A program made the translations under genes and the position numbers. A stretch of DNA of 64,000 nt from NCBI GenBank assembly GCA_020636435.1, contig JACJXX010000002.1, positions 3,534,001 through 3,598,000 of the forward strand, in the 5' to 3' direction. The notes under the pieces were generated by a model, which did no database searches, was not told the DNA's origin, and was given only the letters and a program-made list of their open reading frames with translations. Positions 8,733-17,203 of the stretch are shown piece after piece; the first letter of the stretch is position 1, and each line of letters opens with the position of its first letter. The DNA comes from Lewinellaceae bacterium. GTDB lineage: Bacteria; Bacteroidota; Bacteroidia; Chitinophagales; Saprospiraceae.

Positions 8733-9401
8733 TCAGCCATTTGAAGGAGAAAACCCCGTCGGTTCAGCCAAATCGCCAGCTTGCCTTTTTCTGTAGAAAT
8801 AAGAGGCATTTTTACTCACGTCATCGTAGGTAAACAACCCTTGCTTGCGATTCCTCAGAAAAAAACTCAACATGGCAAAATCTCCGGCGCAAGCGCCTGT
8901 GTGCATTAACAGAACGCCTAAAAGGATCCATTGATGGTTAAGAGAAACATAAAAAATGGAAAGGGCCGCAAAAAAATTGATCGTAAAGAACGGCGCCAGG
9001 GCGACAAACACAAACCGGGGAAAACCCACTACGAAATGGTCTGCCATAGCGTAAAAGATGAATTTTTTAAGGTCGCTCCCGTAATGCACCTGAGGCGCTC
9101 CCACCAGCTTGTAAGCCAGCCCGTGAATAGCTTCGTGCACGGGGACGAGCAGGCTCAGGGTGAGGGCAAAGCCCAGGATGCTGTTCAGGATTGCCCTGCC
9201 CGCCCCAATCAATCCGTGGCTCGCCTGCCAGGCCCCCAGCAGGATCATAAAGAGGAGGAAGGCCAGGTTGAGCAGCAGGTAAAAGCGGGTCAGCCACCCC
9301 CGGCGCCCAAATTCGTCCTGCACAAAGGGCAGGATCTCATCGTGAGAGAGAACCACCCACTGCTCATAGCCGGGATGTTGTTGTAGTTCTTCTACGGTCA
9401 T
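8733..9401 (-). CDS. DUF3267 integral-membrane putative zinc metalloprotease
   Basis: 222 aa with four or five hydrophobic segments (about 40-65, 75-100, 130-160, 165-190). An HEAIH motif (HExxH, about residues 105-109) sits in a hydrophobic helix, and CAGDF (about 185) could supply a third ligand. This is the pattern of DUF3267 putative membrane zincins; substrates are unknown. It lies 18 bp downstream of the 1243-aa gene and is probably co-transcribed with it. The 274 bp after it (8459-8732) hold no convincing gene. Confidence 0.8.
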   Translation of the reverse strand: MTVEELQQHPGYEQWVVLSHDEILPFVQDEFGRRGWLTRFYLLLNLAFLLFMILLGAWQASHGLIGAGRAILNSILGFALTLSLLVPVHEAIHGLAYKLVGAPQVHYGSDLKKFIFYAMADHFVVGFPRFVFVALAPFFTINFFAALSIFYVSLNHQWILLGVLLMHTGACAGDFAMLSFFLRNRKQGLFTYDDVSKNASYFYRKRQAGDLAEPTGFSPSNG

Positions 9402-9419
9402 GCTGTCGTTTTAATACGC

Positions 9420-12400
9420 TCACTCTTCTTCTTCTAGTGCCTGCTGTTCCAGCCGGATAACCAGGCTGGCCATTCTTTTGGCTTCCAGGTCCGGGTTGCG
9501 CCACCAGTCTGCCGACCAGGCGGGCACAGGCCGGTAGCCGATGGCGCCGAGGGCAGCCGACTGCTCGTATTCCCACTGGTAATCGGTGGCAAGGGCCTGG
9601 GCAAGGAAGCCGTCAGGCGCAATGTATAACGGCCGCTGCTCCGGCCCGGAAGCCTGTATCTTCAACGGAGCGAGGCTATTGTCGATCTGCACCCTGCCGG
9701 GGCCCAGGTAGGGCTGCAGGCGCTGGCCCACCTCTTCGAAGAAGGGCCAGGGATGGCGGAAGGGCGACCGGAAGTGCATCCACCCGGGCAGGCCCTCCAC
9801 TATGCCGGCGGCGGTTTCCCGGTCCTGTTCGCTGCCGGCTTTGATGTAAAGAAAGTAAGCAGCCAGTAAATACAGCTCCCGGCTTTCCGGATCGGAGGCC
9901 AGTTCTTCGAGCACCGGCAAAGGTATGGAATTGACAATATGGACGCGCTTTTCGGCAGTGCTCATCAAGGTAAAAAGGCTCTCCAGCACCCTGTCCTGCC
10001 GCAACCGGTGAATATGTCCCGTTACCGACCCCTGGAGGTCGATGGCCCCTAAGGAGCCTGACAGGATCAGGATGTCAAAGCGCTGCCCTGCCAACTCGCT
10101 GAGGCAGAGGACGGACAATCCGTTGCGCTCCAATTGCTGAATAATTTCGACGCCGGTCGACCGCCTTTGCTTGATGTGAAGGAGGTAGGACGCGATCATG
10201 TCGCGCTGGCCCTTCGTCAGGCAGGCGATACCCACCGATGGGTAGGTGCGTTGCGGTGTTTTTTCGATCTTGTTGAGCAGCCCGATGATGTGCAGGGCTT
10301 CTTCTTCATTGGCTTCCGTTTGCTCATCGTAGCGGCCGTCCAGTTGTTCAAAGCGGAAAGCCAGCGGCTCTTCCAGTTGGAAAGGCAGCGCCTCCTCTTC
10401 CGCCTGAAACCGGGCCAGGTTGCCTGGAAAATGGTGATGGCAATGATAAAGCTGCCTCGCTTCCGCACCGGTTTTCATCAAATATTCATAGGAAGGAGGG
10501 GTTTTAAGGGAGCCTTCGGGCAGGGCGTTGCCCAAAAAAACGGATTGCCGGCCCAGCTCTTTAAGCATGCGCACCTCCCGGGGGTTCAGGAAGGAGGCAT
10601 CCTCGACGATGACATAATCAAAACGGAAACCCGTTCCGGCAAAGCATTCGCCGGCAACCTGAGGAGTGGCCAGCAGGACAGGCATCATAGCGGAAGCCGC
10701 GTCTACCGCGCGGCGAAGGTGATCTCTGAGGATGGCCGGATCCGCTTCCTGTTGTTTGCCCCCGATCATTTGAAAGGCCGCCCGGTCCTGGCGGCGCAGC
10801 CTGCGCAGGCTCTCCCCCTTTTGCCGGCGCCATAACAACAGGGCATGGGGCAGCAGGAGCGGCTTGAACTGTTCCAGGGTGCGGGCCAATTCCTCGAGAT
10901 GGCCAGGTTCCGGGGGCAGTACGGCCTTATAGGCCTGGCTCAGGCAGTTGTCGAGGAACCAGCTCTCAAAGGCAGCCTTCCAGTCTTGCGGCCGCCCCTT
11001 AATCAGGGCTTTAACCAGCCTCCGCGCGCTCTCGCTCAGTTGCAGCCAGTTGTTCTGCCAATCGTAAAAGGCGTCGAACTCCCGGAGGGAACGGCGCGTG
11101 ACCTCCAGTTGCTCGACCAGTTCATCCAGGAAGCGCTGGCGCTTGGGAATCACCAGCGATTTATGGCTGATGGGAAGGTGGTACAGCCCACTCTCATTGA
11201 CCTGGTCGAGCAGGCGGTCCAGCCCGTCTTCCAATTCCACTACCTGTTCTTTGAATCCCAGCCGGGGATGGACGGTCTTGTGGCTCAACCGCTGAATTTC
11301 ATCCTGCACGGCATCGCGCAAGCCGGAGCGCCAGCGGGCCAGGGCCTGCTCAAACCCTTTCAGGGACTCCTTTACCTGTAGAACATCCCGCCCCTCGTTG
11401 GCAGGAAGGAAAACATACTCGAAATAAGGATTGCCTTCGAATTCGGACCGCAGCTTTTCATAACCGGCGGCGACAGACTGCCGGGCTTCCAGGATAGCCC
11501 TGGCCGTTTCGGAAAAAACGCTTTTGATTTTCAGCCCCCCCATTCCCGAGGATTCAAAGGCCTCTCCGAAGCGGCCGCAATACTCTGCTAAGCGGTCGCT
11601 GAGCAGAGCGAGGCGGCGGGCATAATCCTGGTAATATTGCTCATAATGAGCAGAAAGCAACTCGGAATAGGTGTTGATCCGGTTAATGTACCACTGCCGC
11701 AGGCTCAATGCCCTGGACAGCAGCGCTTCGGTTTTTTCTTCTATAAAATCCAAGGCTTCCTCCTTATCCATACGCAGGAATACGCCCTGGTGGAGCTGGT
11801 TTAAAGGGCTCCGCAACACATTTGCTTCGCCCAGCAGCTCCTGGCAGGACACGATGGCCTGGCTTAGCTTCTGGTATTCTTCATAAGAAAAACGGTAATC
11901 CTGTGCATTGAGCTGAGTGGCCAGCAGCTCTTTTCCCTCTTTTCGGATGCTTTTGAGGTACAGGCCCACCGTCTCCGTCCAGTTGTATGGCCCGAAGGCC
12001 AGCGCCCGCGTAGACAAGTAACTGTCGTCCAGCTTTCTTTTGAGGCGTTCTGCCCGGGCGGAGAGCAGCCGGTACTGTTCATGAGAATAGCTGATCTCCG
12101 GTTCTTTGGCGTTGGCAGCAGCGCGGGTGATCTCCATGAAAAGGGGCAGATCCTGGTTGGTATCCCGCAACAGGAAGGACAACCGCCCCAGGCCCAATTG
12201 TTCGAGGCGCTGCTGGATGGACCGCAGTGCGGGCAGGCGGGGGGAAACGGCCAGGCACCGCTGCCCGTTGGCCAGGGCATTGGTTAAAAGGTGAAGCGCC
12301 AGGTGCGTCCTGCCCGTACCCGCCAGGCCGGCAACCAGGGTTGCCTCTTTTTCAAATACGGCTGCTGAGGCGGCTGCCTGGTGAGGGTCGAGCGGCAACA

Positions 12401-13151
12401 GCCCGAGCGTATGGGCAACGGGGGGCTTGCTATCTTTCTCCGTTGCTCCGGTTCCCGGAGAAGAAAAAAGGTGTTGGTGCGGCCGGTACAGGCCCAATAC
12501 GCCCGACCACTGTATGCAGGGTTGCTCCAGAAGCCGGCCCAATTCTTCGACCGTAGGCGTGGGGGAAACGGCAATGCCCTGGCCCGGACTGTCCATCCCC
12601 AGTTTTTCAACGGCATCGTTGCAAAGCCTGGCCAGCAGCCGGGCATCCATGTTGCCGGAAGCCAGGGCCGCTTCGAAATCAGCCGTAAGCGCTGTTCCGG
12701 CGGATTGATCCCAGTAGGCCGCCAGAAAACGGTTGAAAACCAGTTTCTGGAATGGTTTTCTGGAAATGAGCCAACGCCCGATATGGCGGGGGCTCGGTTC
12801 TATGCTCAGGTTCCAGAGAAATATGGGCGCCGCAATGGTTTCTCCCTGGCTGTCTTTCGCCAGAAATAACGGAAACCCCAGCCCAAAAGGCTGGTTGCCG
12901 CGCACCCTCTCAGAAGCACGAGATTCGAAATAAAGGGATTGCAGTTCCTGAGCAATCGAAAAGGGCGGGGCCGTTGTCATTTCAAAGGCCCGTCCCTGAA
13001 GCAGGTTCTCAATCAGGGAATAAGCAAAATCACCTTCCAGGTGAGTGATGTCTATGCGCTGAGAATGCAGAGGAAGAGCATTTCGAAAAATGCGCCATTC
13101 CTCCTGCTTCCACAGGCCGTTATTAATGTCCTCGGGTTGGCTACTCATCAA
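9420..13151 (-). CDS. Large degenerate SF1-helicase-like protein with C-terminal MTES_1575/Vsr-like domain
   Basis: 1243 aa, no signal peptide. The layout matches SF1 helicase/REase proteins: P-loop at 275-283, a long helical insertion (about 330-720), a second RecA-like part (about 840-1110) and a C-terminal nuclease-like domain (about 1130-1225). Every diagnostic motif is altered. Walker A is GLAGTGRTH with Arg281 for Lys. Walker B is VIVEDAS instead of VI(I/V)DEAS. The usual GDPxQLPP region reads LGNALPEG, and the late motif is AGQRFDILILS. The C-terminal fold keeps the typical AWSADWWRNP end, but its ECDG site reads APDG. Inference: a scaffold or sensor that retained the fold and lost catalysis. 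It is divergent from the PAS/AraC gene. Confidence 0.7.
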   Translation of the reverse strand: MMSSQPEDINNGLWKQEEWRIFRNALPLHSQRIDITHLEGDFAYSLIENLLQGRAFEMTTAPPFSIAQELQSLYFESRASERVRGNQPFGLGFPLFLAKDSQGETIAAPIFLWNLSIEPSPRHIGRWLISRKPFQKLVFNRFLAAYWDQSAGTALTADFEAALASGNMDARLLARLCNDAVEKLGMDSPGQGIAVSPTPTVEELGRLLEQPCIQWSGVLGLYRPHQHLFSSPGTGATEKDSKPPVAHTLGLLPLDPHQAAASAAVFEKEATLVAGLAGTGRTHLALHLLTNALANGQRCLAVSPRLPALRSIQQRLEQLGLGRLSFLLRDTNQDLPLFMEITRAAANAKEPEISYSHEQYRLLSARAERLKRKLDDSYLSTRALAFGPYNWTETVGLYLKSIRKEGKELLATQLNAQDYRFSYEEYQKLSQAIVSCQELLGEANVLRSPLNQLHQGVFLRMDKEEALDFIEEKTEALLSRALSLRQWYINRINTYSELLSAHYEQYYQDYARRLALLSDRLAEYCGRFGEAFESSGMGGLKIKSVFSETARAILEARQSVAAGYEKLRSEFEGNPYFEYVFLPANEGRDVLQVKESLKGFEQALARWRSGLRDAVQDEIQRLSHKTVHPRLGFKEQVVELEDGLDRLLDQVNESGLYHLPISHKSLVIPKRQRFLDELVEQLEVTRRSLREFDAFYDWQNNWLQLSESARRLVKALIKGRPQDWKAAFESWFLDNCLSQAYKAVLPPEPGHLEELARTLEQFKPLLLPHALLLWRRQKGESLRRLRRQDRAAFQMIGGKQQEADPAILRDHLRRAVDAASAMMPVLLATPQVAGECFAGTGFRFDYVIVEDASFLNPREVRMLKELGRQSVFLGNALPEGSLKTPPSYEYLMKTGAEARQLYHCHHHFPGNLARFQAEEEALPFQLEEPLAFRFEQLDGRYDEQTEANEEEALHIIGLLNKIEKTPQRTYPSVGIACLTKGQRDMIASYLLHIKQRRSTGVEIIQQLERNGLSVLCLSELAGQRFDILILSGSLGAIDLQGSVTGHIHRLRQDRVLESLFTLMSTAEKRVHIVNSIPLPVLEELASDPESRELYLLAAYFLYIKAGSEQDRETAAGIVEGLPGWMHFRSPFRHPWPFFEEVGQRLQPYLGPGRVQIDNSLAPLKIQASGPEQRPLYIAPDGFLAQALATDYQWEYEQSAALGAIGYRPVPAWSADWWRNPDLEAKRMASLVIRLEQQALEEEE

Positions 13152-13395
13152 AGGCCGCTGTTAAAGTGGTTTTCGAATATCAGGCGCGCCGGCAAGGGGG
13201 CGGCGCCACCCATTGGTCAAATATACCAAATTCTGCCATCCCGCTGAACAGTTAAAACTGGTATGTTGTAGCAATTGGCCTTTAAACAAAAGTTCGAACA
13301 TGGGCCATGCCGTGTCGGATACTTATCCAAAAGGACGTATTTTTTTTGAATAAGCGCCCAATAGGGTGTATATTACTTCATGGCAATCAATTATT

Positions 13396-13403
13396 TAAAT
13401 TTG
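13396..13403 (+). promoter_or_regulatory. Candidate -7 element TAAATTTG before the PAS/AraC gene
   Basis: TAAATTTG matches TAnnTTTG exactly, 52 bp before the ATG at 13455. No clear TTTG is present at the -33 spacing. The rest of the 303-bp divergent region (13152-13454) shows no other recognisable element. Confidence 0.45.
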
Positions 13404-13454
13404 TTGAATATTTTACGGGTTATTCCCGGAAAACATTAAACAAAACGAACTTTC

Positions 13455-14192
13455 ATGCTCCCGAACATAGCAGTAATTCTCACTGATGCTCAAAGAAAAA
13501 TCCTGTGGGTCAACGATGATTTCACAGAAATAACCGGTTATACCCTCACCGAAGTGATTGGCAAAAAACCCAGCCTTTTGCAAGGCCCGAAAACGGAGAA
13601 GGACGCCATCAACCGCATTCGGCGCAGCCTGGAAAACGAAGTGGCCTTTATGGAGGAGATCACCAACTACCGCAAGAACGGAGAACCCTATATATGCAGG
13701 CTGGTGATCCATCCGGTTTTCAACCGCGACCAGCAGTTGACCAATTACATCGCCTTTGAGGTTGACGGAAACGTGGTTAAAGACACTGCCAGCATCTCCT
13801 TGCTGCAACTTCAGGAAAAATACAGCTCCAGCAGCCTCAAAGGGGTTGAAGAGGTCAAGCTTTATTTCAAGGTAAAGGCGCTTATGGAAAATGAAAAGCT
13901 TTTCCTGGACCCCAACCTTTCCCTGAAAGAAGTGGCGGACCAGCTACACACCAATACCAAATACCTGTCTCAGGTCGTCAACCACCATGCCGGGTGCAAC
14001 TTTCAGTTTTTCATCAACACCTACAGAGTGAAGGAGGTCAAATCGATGATCACCAGCGATGACTACCACAACCTCACCTTGTTTGGGATAGCTTTGCAGT
14101 GCGGGTTCAAGAATAAATCGACTTTCTACAAGGTATTCAAGGAAATTTCCGGGCAGACGCCCAAGGAGTACATCAAAATGGCCGAAGTTTAA
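13455..14192 (+). CDS. LOV-like PAS sensor fused to AraC-type DNA-binding domain
   Basis: 245 aa transcription factor. The PAS domain (about 1-110) has LOV-family hallmarks: NDDFTEITGYT near residue 20, LLQGPKT near 45, and NYRKNGEPY followed by IHPVFN. The photoactive cysteine of the LOV signature (GxNCRFLQ) is absent; the stretch reads GKKPSLLQ. The AraC/XylS double helix-turn-helix occupies about 140-245 (LSLKEVADQLHTNTKYLSQV, IALQCGFKNKSTFYKVFKE). Inference: it senses flavin state, redox or a ligand rather than forming a Cys-flavin adduct, and acts on nearby or distant promoters. Confidence 0.85.
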   Translation: MLPNIAVILTDAQRKILWVNDDFTEITGYTLTEVIGKKPSLLQGPKTEKDAINRIRRSLENEVAFMEEITNYRKNGEPYICRLVIHPVFNRDQQLTNYIAFEVDGNVVKDTASISLLQLQEKYSSSSLKGVEEVKLYFKVKALMENEKLFLDPNLSLKEVADQLHTNTKYLSQVVNHHAGCNFQFFINTYRVKEVKSMITSDDYHNLTLFGIALQCGFKNKSTFYKVFKEISGQTPKEYIKMAEV

Positions 14193-14287
14193 ACTGCTCC
14201 GAATTCGTGAATACAGACAGCCTGGAAGCCCTTAAAATTGTGGTTCCTGATTATTCGGGACATCTTTAGGATAACAAAAAATAACGC

Positions 14288-14482
14288 ATGAGCGGAATAA
14301 GAGGTATACTGGGCTTCCATTTCTGGGTGAACAATGCCAAGCGCATGCCCATGGAAGCGCTCCTGGGCAACAAAAAAAGCGTGCCTAAAGACCGGATGGC
14401 AATACTCCGGGAATTAGAAGAAGAAGCGCGCCAGTTGATCCATAACAAGCATGGCAGCTTTGCCACAAAACCGCCAAATTGA
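14288..14482 (+). CDS. Small hypothetical protein
   Basis: 64 aa, rich in charged residues, with an amphipathic stretch RMAILRELEEEARQLI (about 37-52). No family is recognised. Codon choice resembles neighbouring genes, the only support for coding. It lies 95 bp downstream of the PAS/AraC gene on the same strand and might be co-transcribed. A competing minus-strand frame over the same DNA (14266-14535) looks less gene-like. Confidence 0.35.
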   Translation: MSGIRGILGFHFWVNNAKRMPMEALLGNKKSVPKDRMAILRELEEEARQLIHNKHGSFATKPPN

Positions 14483-14540
14483 TAAAATTCCCGGCCCTGG
14501 AAGCCTTTGAACTTTGGAGACAGCACTTCGAACACTCCTG

Positions 14541-15164
14541 CTATTCCGCCGATTCTCCTCCTCCTCCCGCGCTTTCCACGATGCCGCCGCCTACTTTTTC
14601 GCCGTCTTTGTACTCGTACTCCAGCGTCACTTCTCCCTTGTCGTTGTAGAAGCGCAGCATGCCATGTTGCTTCCCGTCTTTGTAGTTGATTTCCTTGATC
14701 AACTTTCCCGATTGGCCGTCGTATTCCTTGTATGCCCCGTCAAAATTGCCATTCTTATAATTGGCTTCCGCCTCCGGCCGGCCAAAACGGTACTTGCCCC
14801 AGGGCCCATCCAGCACGTTGTTCTTGTAAGTAGCCCGGAGGGTCAGTTGCCCGCGGTCGTTAAACTCCATGTAAGGGCCGTTGTACAAACCTTCGGCATA
14901 AGAAATGATTTTCTCGGGAAATACTCCCCCGGAGTGATAAACCACCCAGGTTCCTTCCCGGACGCCATTGCGGAGCAGGCCTTCCTCCTGCAGGGTATTG
15001 TCTGCCGCCAGCTTGGCGGCGCGCTGGTAGGAAGTGCCGGGGATGGTCTCCGTTGTAAACCCGGAGCTGTCAAATTGCCCGGTTGCGGCGGCGCCTCCGG
15101 CGTTGCCGTTTCCACATGCCGATAAAACGGTAATGCTCGCTGCCAAAAACAAAATTCTAATCAT
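14541..15164 (-). CDS. MORN-repeat (YwqK-like) lipoprotein
   Basis: 207 aa with a lipoprotein signal (VLSAC, Cys17). Residues about 65-185 contain tandem MORN-like units (NGVREGTWVVYH, LYNGPYMEFND, VLDGPWGKYRF, NFDGAYKEYD, KQHGMLRFYND). Such proteins are often labelled YwqK-type antitoxin by similarity, but no toxin partner lies nearby. In Bacteroidota they are usually surface or periplasmic lipoproteins of unknown role. It is divergent from the gldA operon. Confidence 0.75.
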   Translation of the reverse strand: MIRILFLAASITVLSACGNGNAGGAAATGQFDSSGFTTETIPGTSYQRAAKLAADNTLQEEGLLRNGVREGTWVVYHSGGVFPEKIISYAEGLYNGPYMEFNDRGQLTLRATYKNNVLDGPWGKYRFGRPEAEANYKNGNFDGAYKEYDGQSGKLIKEINYKDGKQHGMLRFYNDKGEVTLEYEYKDGEKVGGGIVESAGGGGESAE

Positions 15165-15293
15165 CTGTCAGGGATTTTGTTTGTAAATAAATCGTCTGTA
15201 CGAAAGTATAGCGCCTTTTTTCAGGCGGCACAAAATTACTGGATTTGCCAGGCAATCAAAAACGCTATTGTTTAAAATTCAGTCAAAAAATTT

Positions 15294-15301
15294 TAAATTT
15301 G
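15294..15301 (+). promoter_or_regulatory. Candidate -7 promoter element of the gld operon
   Basis: TAAATTTG (TAnnTTTG) lies 78 bp before the chosen gldA start. A TTG at 15268-15270 could be the -33 element, although the 23-nt spacing is slightly long. It sits in the intergenic region divergent from the MORN lipoprotein gene. Confidence 0.45.
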
Positions 15302-15379
15302 CGCCCTGATCCTGCTCATTGTCAGCCGCGAATACGGTAAACATTGGTTTTTTTCCAAATGGCCAAAGCCGAAAGTACT

Positions 15380-16303
15380 ATGGATATAAAAATAGAAAAC
15401 CTAAGCAAGAGTTACGGATTCCAAAAGGCTGTTGACAACATCTCCTTCGAAGTCAAAACCGGTGAAATCCTTGGTTTCCTGGGCCCCAACGGGGCCGGAA
15501 AAACCACGACCATGAAGATGATCACCAGCTACATCGAAATGGATAGCGGAGAGGTGCTGATCGGCGGCAAATCCGTAATCGACGGAGAAACGAAGCGGCA
15601 CATCGGCTACCTTCCCGAGCACAATCCGCTCTACACCGATATGCCGGTAATCGATTACCTGGAGTTTTGCGCCGCCCTCCAGAGCGTGCCCAAAGCGAAA
15701 GTCCCCGAGCGGATCAGAGAGATGGTTCGGGTGTGCGGGCTGGATGTCGAAAAGCACAAACGCATCCGCGAATTGTCCAAGGGCTACCGCCAACGGGTAG
15801 GCCTGGCACAGGCCATGATTCACGACCCCGACATCCTCATTCTCGACGAGCCGACTACCGGCCTGGACCCCAACCAGATTGTGGAAATCCGGGAGCTCAT
15901 CCGCAAGCTCGGCAAGGAGAAAACCGTGATTCTCAGCACCCACATCCTGCCAGAGGTGGAAGCGACCTGCGACCGCATCCTCATCATCAACCAGGGGCGG
16001 ATCGTCGCCGACGGCACGGCCGATACGCTTCGAAAGCAGGCCCAGGGGCAGCAGGTGCTTCAGGTGCGCATCGAAGGAGGGGAAACGGACGAGATATCCG
16101 AAAAACTGAAGCAATTGCCCACCGTCGCCACCGTCGCCATCCTTCAAAACAGCGGACAGCGGTTCGTACTGCAAAGCCAGCCCGAGCAACTGTCCAACCA
16201 GGCTGTCTTCGAGTTGTGCGTACGCCAGAAATGGGTGCTGCACGAGATGATCCCCTTCGAAACCCGGCTGGAGGATATTTTCCGGGATTTGACGCTTAAA
16301 TGA
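15380..16303 (+). CDS. gldA: Gliding motility ABC transporter ATP-binding subunit GldA
   Basis: 307 aa from ATG 15380; in-frame starts at 15359 (ATG) and 15344 (TTG) are less likely because family members begin just before the first strand (MDIKIENLSKSYG). ABC ATPase motifs are complete: Walker A GPNGAGKTT, signature LSKGYRQRVGLAQA, Walker B ILILDEPTTGLDP, and H-loop LSTHIL. The C-terminal ~90 residues form the extension typical of GldA. With GldF and GldG it makes the ABC complex needed for Bacteroidota gliding and indirectly for T9SS-linked motility. Here gldA is directly upstream of gldF and gldG. Confidence 0.92.
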   Translation: MDIKIENLSKSYGFQKAVDNISFEVKTGEILGFLGPNGAGKTTTMKMITSYIEMDSGEVLIGGKSVIDGETKRHIGYLPEHNPLYTDMPVIDYLEFCAALQSVPKAKVPERIREMVRVCGLDVEKHKRIRELSKGYRQRVGLAQAMIHDPDILILDEPTTGLDPNQIVEIRELIRKLGKEKTVILSTHILPEVEATCDRILIINQGRIVADGTADTLRKQAQGQQVLQVRIEGGETDEISEKLKQLPTVATVAILQNSGQRFVLQSQPEQLSNQAVFELCVRQKWVLHEMIPFETRLEDIFRDLTLK

Positions 16304-16452
16304 GTGAGTGAGTGAGTGAGTGAGTGAATGAGTGAATGAGTGAATGAGTGAATGAGTGAATGAGTGACCCCCAATCATTTTTACCCGGCAGAGGAGGGCC
16401 ATTCACTCCATCACTCCCTCACTCCCTTACTCCCTCACTCCCTCACTCCCTA
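16304..16452. repeat. Two-armed simple-repeat hairpin between gldA and gldF
   Basis: GAGTGAGT/GAGTGAAT units run from the gldA stop codon to about 16365. After about 40 bp comes a second block of CACTCCCT/TACTCCCT units (16407-16450), roughly the reverse complement of the first. The RNA could fold into a long imperfect hairpin inside the operon, ending 15 nt before the gldF start. Possible role: attenuation or differential stability of gldA versus gldFG. Confidence 0.7.
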
Positions 16453-16464
16453 AAAAAAAAGGCT

Positions 16465-17196
16465 ATGCATCCGATTTGGGTCATTACCAAGAAAGAACTA
16501 AGCTCGTTTTTTGATTCTCTGATCGCCTACGTCATACTGATCGCCTTCCTGGGGCTGAGCGGCCTGTTCACCTGGGATCCGCTGGAACTCATCGGGCAGG
16601 GCGACATCTTTTTCCGGCGGCAGGCCGACCTTCAGGTGTTCTTCAGCATTGCGTACTGGACGCTGTTTTTCTTCGTCCCCGCCCTGACCATGCGGCAGAT
16701 CGCCGAAGAGCGCAAAGCGGGCACCATCGAGCTGTTGCTCACCAAGGACGTGTCCAACCGCCAGCTCATCGTCGGGAAGTTCCTGGCCTGCCTGCTGATG
16801 GTCTGCATCGCCCTGGCCTTCACCATCCCCTATTACATCACGGTGGCCCAGCTCGGCGAGATCGACCACGGGGCCACGCTTTCCGGGTATCTGGGCCTGC
16901 TCCTGATGAGCGCTGCTTATATCAGCATCGGCCTGTTTGCCAGCAGCGTGACGAGCAACCAGATCGTGGCCTTCCTGCTGGCCATCCTGATCGGGGTGTT
17001 CTTCCACATCCTCTTCGAGGTGATGGCGGGCAACACCCAGGGCGCCCTCGGCACTTTTTTCCGCAACCTCAGCCTGCAGTACCACTTCCAATCCATACAG
17101 CGGGGAGTGATCGACTCGAAAGACCTGATCTATTTTGCCTCCATCATCGTGCTGGGGCTGGGTCTTTCGGAACTCATCATTTCCAAACGAAGCTAA
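16465..17196 (+). CDS. gldF: Gliding motility ABC transporter permease GldF
   Basis: 243 aa from ATG 16465, the usual GldF length. An upstream in-frame start at 16360 falls inside the tandem repeat and is rejected. Six hydrophobic segments are visible, starting with LIAYVILIAFLGLSGLF, as in ABC-2 type permeases. The conserved MRQIAEERKAGTIELLLTKD loop follows the second segment. It forms the membrane part of the GldAFG complex. gldG starts 7 bp after its stop. Confidence 0.9.
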   Translation: MHPIWVITKKELSSFFDSLIAYVILIAFLGLSGLFTWDPLELIGQGDIFFRRQADLQVFFSIAYWTLFFFVPALTMRQIAEERKAGTIELLLTKDVSNRQLIVGKFLACLLMVCIALAFTIPYYITVAQLGEIDHGATLSGYLGLLLMSAAYISIGLFASSVTSNQIVAFLLAILIGVFFHILFEVMAGNTQGALGTFFRNLSLQYHFQSIQRGVIDSKDLIYFASIIVLGLGLSELIISKRS

Positions 17197-17203
17197 TCGC
17201 ACT

